Part shown: positions 13,487-15,586 of the stretch, in pieces
Layout of the letters: each line of letters starts with the position of its first letter
Numbering within the stretch: position 1 is the first letter of the stretch
DNA from: an uncultured Lachnobacterium sp.
Lineage (GTDB): Bacteria > Bacillota > Clostridia > Lachnospirales > Lachnospiraceae
DNA length: 15,586 bases
Direction: 5' to 3'
NCBI GenBank assembly: GCA_945971355.1
Contig: CAMFPD010000030.1
Location: 1 to 15,586, forward strand
The notes under the pieces: generated by a model
What the model saw: the letters and a program-made list of their open reading frames with translations, nothing else
What the model was told of the DNA's origin: nothing
The model's database searches: none
Program-made: the position numbers and the translations under genes

Positions 13487-13804
13487 TTATTTCTCTTTCA
13501 TTTTGATATCAATGTAAACACCAGCTGGCATCTCAAGACGTGATAAAGCATCAACTGTCTTCTGTGTTGGTGTAATGATATCGATGAGTCTCTTATGAGT
13601 TCTCTGCTCAAACTGTTCTCTTGAATATTTGTACTTGTGAGTAGCTCTTAAGATAGTAACTACTTCCTTCTTAGTTGGAAGTGGCACTGGTCCGCTCACC
13701 TGTGATCCATTCTTCTTTACAGTCTCGATGATTTTCTTTGCGCTTGAATCTACTAATTCGTGATCATACGCTTTGAGAGTGATTCTCATTACTTGACTTG
13801 CCAT
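13487..13804 (-). CDS. rpsJ: 30S ribosomal protein S10
   Basis: S10 is a head protein of the small subunit and, as NusE, also a partner of NusB in transcription antitermination. The 105-residue product begins MASQVMRITLKAYDHELVDS and has KKIIETVKKNGSQVSGPVPL, PTKKEVVTILRATHKYKYSR and FEQRTHKRLIDIITP, matching the family. AAAAGGAGGCGAC then seven Ts stand before the ATG at 13804. It is the first gene of the cluster, preceded by a long structured leader and two promoters; tuf and fus are not upstream, since the next gene is a divergent methyltransferase. Confidence 0.98.
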   Translation of the reverse strand: MASQVMRITLKAYDHELVDSSAKKIIETVKKNGSQVSGPVPLPTKKEVVTILRATHKYKYSREQFEQRTHKRLIDIITPTQKTVDALSRLEMPAGVYIDIKMKEK

Positions 13805-14035
13805 AAAAAAAGTCGCCTCCTTTTCGCACTTTGATTTCAGTACGACAAGCGGTGACTGTACACATCTCCGTGTGTGTCCTCATGACTTTCACACGTTGTT
13901 TCTACTTTCTGTAGACCTTAGTTGTTTGTACAGTGACTTGCCGTCAGTTTCCTAACTTGACATTCGCTCCGCCGAATTCTCTGCCACGTAGGCAGTAACT
14001 TCAAACTTCACAGCTATCATGCCACAGCAAGAGAT
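13805..14035 (-). promoter_or_regulatory. Structured rpsJ leader with alternative pairings
   Basis: This 5' untranslated region has a long-range stem of eight perfect pairs (13855-13862 with 13927-13934, ACTGTACA/TGTACAGT), extended by CAAG/CTTG (13846-13849 with 13937-13940). It encloses two hairpins: 13869-13874 with 13890-13895, and 13901-13905 with 13911-13915. Upstream are three further hairpins at 13943-13961, 13962-13977 and 13981-13995. The strand GGTGACT (13851-13857), half of which is in the long-range stem, can instead pair with AGTCGCC (13811-13817), which overlaps the Shine-Dalgarno and is followed by a seven-T run. Autoregulation by an operon protein is likely by analogy with other r-protein leaders. 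I recall S10 leader candidates from Clostridia, but a match must be checked. Confidence 0.65.
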
Positions 14036-14064
14036 ATTATACATGACGATTCACAGAAACGCAA
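14036..14064 (-). promoter_or_regulatory. Proximal promoter P2 of the S10 operon
   Basis: The minus strand has TTGCGT (14064-14059) and a perfect TATAAT (14041-14036) with a 17-base spacer. The expected start is about 14029, giving a leader of roughly 225 bases before rpsJ. It lies downstream of P1, so the operon has tandem promoters, common for genes that follow growth rate. The start site is inferred from sequence only. Confidence 0.7.
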
Positions 14065-14172
14065 TACTCTATCAAAAATAATTTTGCACAAAGTTCTAGC
14101 CTGTTTCCGATTTCTTTCGTACATTTTTACAATAATCTCCAATCGCAGGTTATGGCACCGCGACCGTCTTTT

Positions 14173-14201
14173 ATATTAGCACCTTTTTCCTACTATTTCA
14201 A
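14173..14201 (-). promoter_or_regulatory. Distal promoter P1 of the S10 operon, extended -10
   Basis: The minus strand has TTGAAA (14201-14196), a 17-base spacer and TAATAT (14178-14173), preceded by TG one base away (TGCTAATAT), an extended -10. Upstream of the -35 is an A-rich stretch (AAAAAACAAC) that resembles an UP element. The transcript would start near 14166 and begin with a possible hairpin (GGTCGC with GCGATT, about 14135-14163). Together with P2 it makes a strong tandem promoter region. Confidence 0.7.
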
Positions 14202-14206
14202 GTTGT

Positions 14207-14253
14207 TTTTTCGCATCTAATTAATTTAGGTTTTTGCATCTATTTTATTTAGG
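14207..14253. repeat. Two tandem copies of a 23-24 base AT-rich unit
   Basis: The words GCATCTA and ATTTAGG recur with a period of 23 bases (GCATCTA at 14213-14219 and 14236-14242), each copy beginning with a T-run and ending with ATTTAGG. The copies differ at a few bases in the middle. They abut the -35 box of P1, so they could be part of an UP element, a regulator site, or a neutral duplication. Confidence 0.55.
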
Positions 14254-14331
14254 CTATTTACAATATTTTATATTCTCTCATTATCCACTGCATTCTATCC
14301 CTCTTCTCCCATCCATTGTATGTACAATATA

Positions 14332-14407
14332 ATATAGAAGAAACTCAGTTCATTATATTTACATATTGAAAAAATATATCAGAGCCTATATTATATAGAA
14401 GAAACTC
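14332..14407 (+). repeat. 15-base direct repeat upstream of the methyltransferase gene
   Basis: ATATAGAAGAAACTC occurs at 14332-14346 and again at 14393-14407, 61 bases apart, each closely followed by GTTCA and preceded by an AT-rich TATA stretch. The rest of the 14202-14465 gap between the divergent genes is very AT-rich, with no reading frame I would support. The repeats lie 10 to 85 bases upstream of the likely methyltransferase -35 box and could be binding sites or remnants of a short duplication. Confidence 0.6.
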
Positions 14408-14417
14408 GTTCAAGAAT

Positions 14418-14446
14418 TTGAAATTGATTTAAAAAGTATGTATTAA
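14418..14446 (+). promoter_or_regulatory. Probable promoter of the methyltransferase gene
   Basis: TTGAAA (14418-14423) and TATTAA (14441-14446) are separated by 17 bases in an AT-rich stretch. The -35 matches five of six consensus bases and the -10 four of six. Transcription would start about 28 bases before the ATG at 14481. In so AT-rich a region, other -10-like words exist, so the call is moderate. Confidence 0.5.
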
Positions 14447-14480
14447 ATAATAGTACATATCAAATATGAAAGGAAAACAT

Positions 14481-15365
14481 ATGTGGTTAGCAGATAGATG
14501 GAAAGACTATGAAGTAATTGATTGTTCAGATGGTGAGAAGCTGGAGCGTTGGAAAAAATACATACTCCTTCGTCCAGACCCTCAGGTAATATGGAGTACA
14601 CCTAAACAGAATAAGAACTGGAAGAAACTGAATGGTCATTATCACAGAAGTGCCAAAGGTGGCGGCGAATGGGAGTTTTTCGATTTGCCACAGGAATGGA
14701 CAATAAACTACTCTCTTCCTATTAATAAAGAACTCACTTTCCACTTAAAGCCATTTAGCTTTAAGCATACTGGTCTTTTCCCTGAGCAGGCTACTAACTG
14801 GGACTGGTTTTCTCAGAAGATAGAAAAGGCTGTAAAGTCAGGCAGACAGATAAAGGTATTAAACCTGTTCGCATATACTGGCGGAGCAACCCTTGCCGCT
14901 GCTGCTGCTGGTGCTCACGTTACCCACGTTGACGCTTCTAAAGGAATGGTCACTTGGGCGAAAGAAAATGCTGTTTCATCAGGTCTTGGTGATGCACCTA
15001 TCAGATGGCTTGTAGATGACTGTGTGAAATTTGTAGAGCGTGAAATCAGACGTGGTAATCACTACGATGCAATTATTATGGACCCACCATCCTACGGAAG
15101 AGGTCCGAAGGGTGAGATATGGAAAATCGAAGAGTCTGTATATCCACTGGTACAGTTGTGCGAGCAGATTTTATCAGATGATCCACTTTTCTTCCTTATT
15201 AATTCATACACAACCGGTCTTCAGCCAGCAGTGTTAAACTACATGATTAGCACCGTATTGAAAAAATATGATGGCTTTGTGACTGCAGAAGAGATAGGTA
15301 TTCCAGTTTCCTCAAACGGACTCGTCCTTCCATGCGGAGCCAGTGGCCGTTGGGAGCACAACTAA
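14481..15365 (+). CDS. Class I SAM-dependent methyltransferase, RlmI/RlmK-like group
   Basis: The 294-residue protein begins MWLADRWKDYEVIDCSDGEK. The SAM-binding motif I is VLNLFAYTGGATLAAAAAGA at about 126-145, with the acidic Asp151 after the second strand, VDDC at 178-181 and the motif IV sequence DPPSYGRGPKGE at 201-212. These fit the COG1092-type 23S rRNA (cytosine-C5) methyltransferase-like group, but there is no PUA domain and I cannot assign the substrate; a catalytic cysteine comparable to RlmI is not evident (Cys285 lies in LPCGASGRW near the end). An ATG at 14466 is also in frame; 14481 was preferred because AAAGGA stands just before it. It is transcribed away from rpsJ, and a role in rRNA modification would suit its neighbours but is not shown. 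Confidence 0.85.
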   Translation: MWLADRWKDYEVIDCSDGEKLERWKKYILLRPDPQVIWSTPKQNKNWKKLNGHYHRSAKGGGEWEFFDLPQEWTINYSLPINKELTFHLKPFSFKHTGLFPEQATNWDWFSQKIEKAVKSGRQIKVLNLFAYTGGATLAAAAAGAHVTHVDASKGMVTWAKENAVSSGLGDAPIRWLVDDCVKFVEREIRRGNHYDAIIMDPPSYGRGPKGEIWKIEESVYPLVQLCEQILSDDPLFFLINSYTTGLQPAVLNYMISTVLKKYDGFVTAEEIGIPVSSNGLVLPCGASGRWEHN

Positions 15366-15586
15366 GTATATTTTATAAACTACAACTTCGCACTGGCATT
15401 TATGGTGGAGTGCTGGCTGTAATGGGGGCATGGGGGAGTGGGAACACTCAACCTAAGCTGTTTTATTGTGCAAAGTTCTACAAATATGGCACCCTACACA
15501 GCTTACAATTCACATAAAGTTATACATATTCCTTCTCAGTAACCTAGCCATAAAGCCTAGATTTGCCGATACCATTTTTTGCCTTC
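15366..15586. other. Intergenic tail with no supported gene
   Basis: No convincing gene lies after the methyltransferase stop. Visible features are a loose hairpin (15390-15394 with 15409-15413), a GAGTG-GGAA-CACTC hairpin with a GNRA-type loop at about 15436-15449, a G-rich stretch with GGGGG, GGGGG and GGG at about 15424-15441, the inverted-repeat element at 15454-15505, and an imperfect CTAG-ended palindrome at 15543-15560. None is followed by a proper T-run, so the methyltransferase terminator is not identified. The last 70 bases have short open minus-strand frames that could be the end of a neighbouring gene, but they are too short to judge. Confidence 0.4.
15454..15505. repeat. 52-base imperfect palindrome
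   Basis: TAAGCTGT (15454-15461) and ACAGCTTA (15498-15505) are perfect 8-base terminal inverted repeats. Inside, GTGC (15468-15471) and GCAC (15489-15492) can pair as a second stem. The inner words CAAAGTTCTA and ATGGCACC recur in the same order at 14089-14098 and 14152-14159 in the rpsJ promoter region, 53 rather than 5 bases apart. It could be a small non-autonomous repeat or a transcribed hairpin. Confidence 0.45.

Noticed and set aside
15332..15517. Plus-strand 61-codon frame at the end of the methyltransferase gene
   Set aside because: It begins inside the methyltransferase, lacks a ribosome binding site, resembles no family I know and runs through the palindromic element; it is most likely random.
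1..15586. CRISPR arrays, tRNA or rRNA genes, insertion sequences, phage genes, defence systems
   Set aside because: No regularly spaced repeats, cloverleaf or rRNA sequence, transposase or phage-like frame was found; the region is core chromosomal DNA.

Overview
This window is the S10-spc-alpha ribosomal protein supercluster of a low-GC Gram-positive bacterium, most likely a member of the Clostridia close to Lachnospiraceae. That placement rests on gene order, moderately AT-rich DNA, strong AGGAGG ribosome binding sites, the zinc-binding forms of S14 and L36, the Cys4 lid of adenylate kinase, and protein sequences of Lachnospiraceae type. The genus cannot be fixed from the sequence alone.

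Layout: from about 14200 down to 1, everything reads on the minus strand. In transcription order the genes are rpsJ, rplC, rplD, rplW, rplB, rpsS, rplV, rpsC, rplP, rpmC, rpsQ, rplN, rplX, rplE, rpsN (type Z), rpsH, rplF, rplR, rpsE, rpmD, rplO, secY, adk, map, infA, rpmJ, rpsM and the first 89 codons of rpsK, which runs off the left edge. Most gaps are 10-35 bases and several genes overlap. This is one co-transcribed unit making ribosomal proteins, the Sec translocon pore, adenylate kinase, methionine aminopeptidase and IF1. On the plus strand, diverging from rpsJ, is a class I SAM-dependent methyltransferase of the RlmI/RlmK-like group (14481-15365). The last 220 bases hold no convincing gene.

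The coding content is canonical and I found no new multi-gene system. The points of interest lie in the longer gaps: (1) two tandem promoters followed by a roughly 225-base, heavily base-paired leader before rpsJ, in which one pairing competes with another that reaches the rpsJ Shine-Dalgarno; (2) a 320-base gap before rpsM with several hairpins and a possible H-type pseudoknot, in the place where S4 represses the alpha operon in enterobacteria; (3) a near-consensus promoter between infA and rpmJ whose -10 box sits in the middle of a 34-base inverted repeat; (4) strong hairpins between rpsH and rplF, between secY and adk, and between rpsJ and rplC. All structures were found by eye. None has been folded computationally or tested for covariation.

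Start codons were revised from the longest possible frame where a Shine-Dalgarno decided it: adk, map-proximal overlaps, rplO, rpsH, rplX, rpmC, rplB and the methyltransferase. Three genes use non-ATG starts: rpmJ (GTG), rpsQ (GTG) and rplE (TTG). rpmJ, only 37 codons long, was found by reading the infA-rpsM gap.
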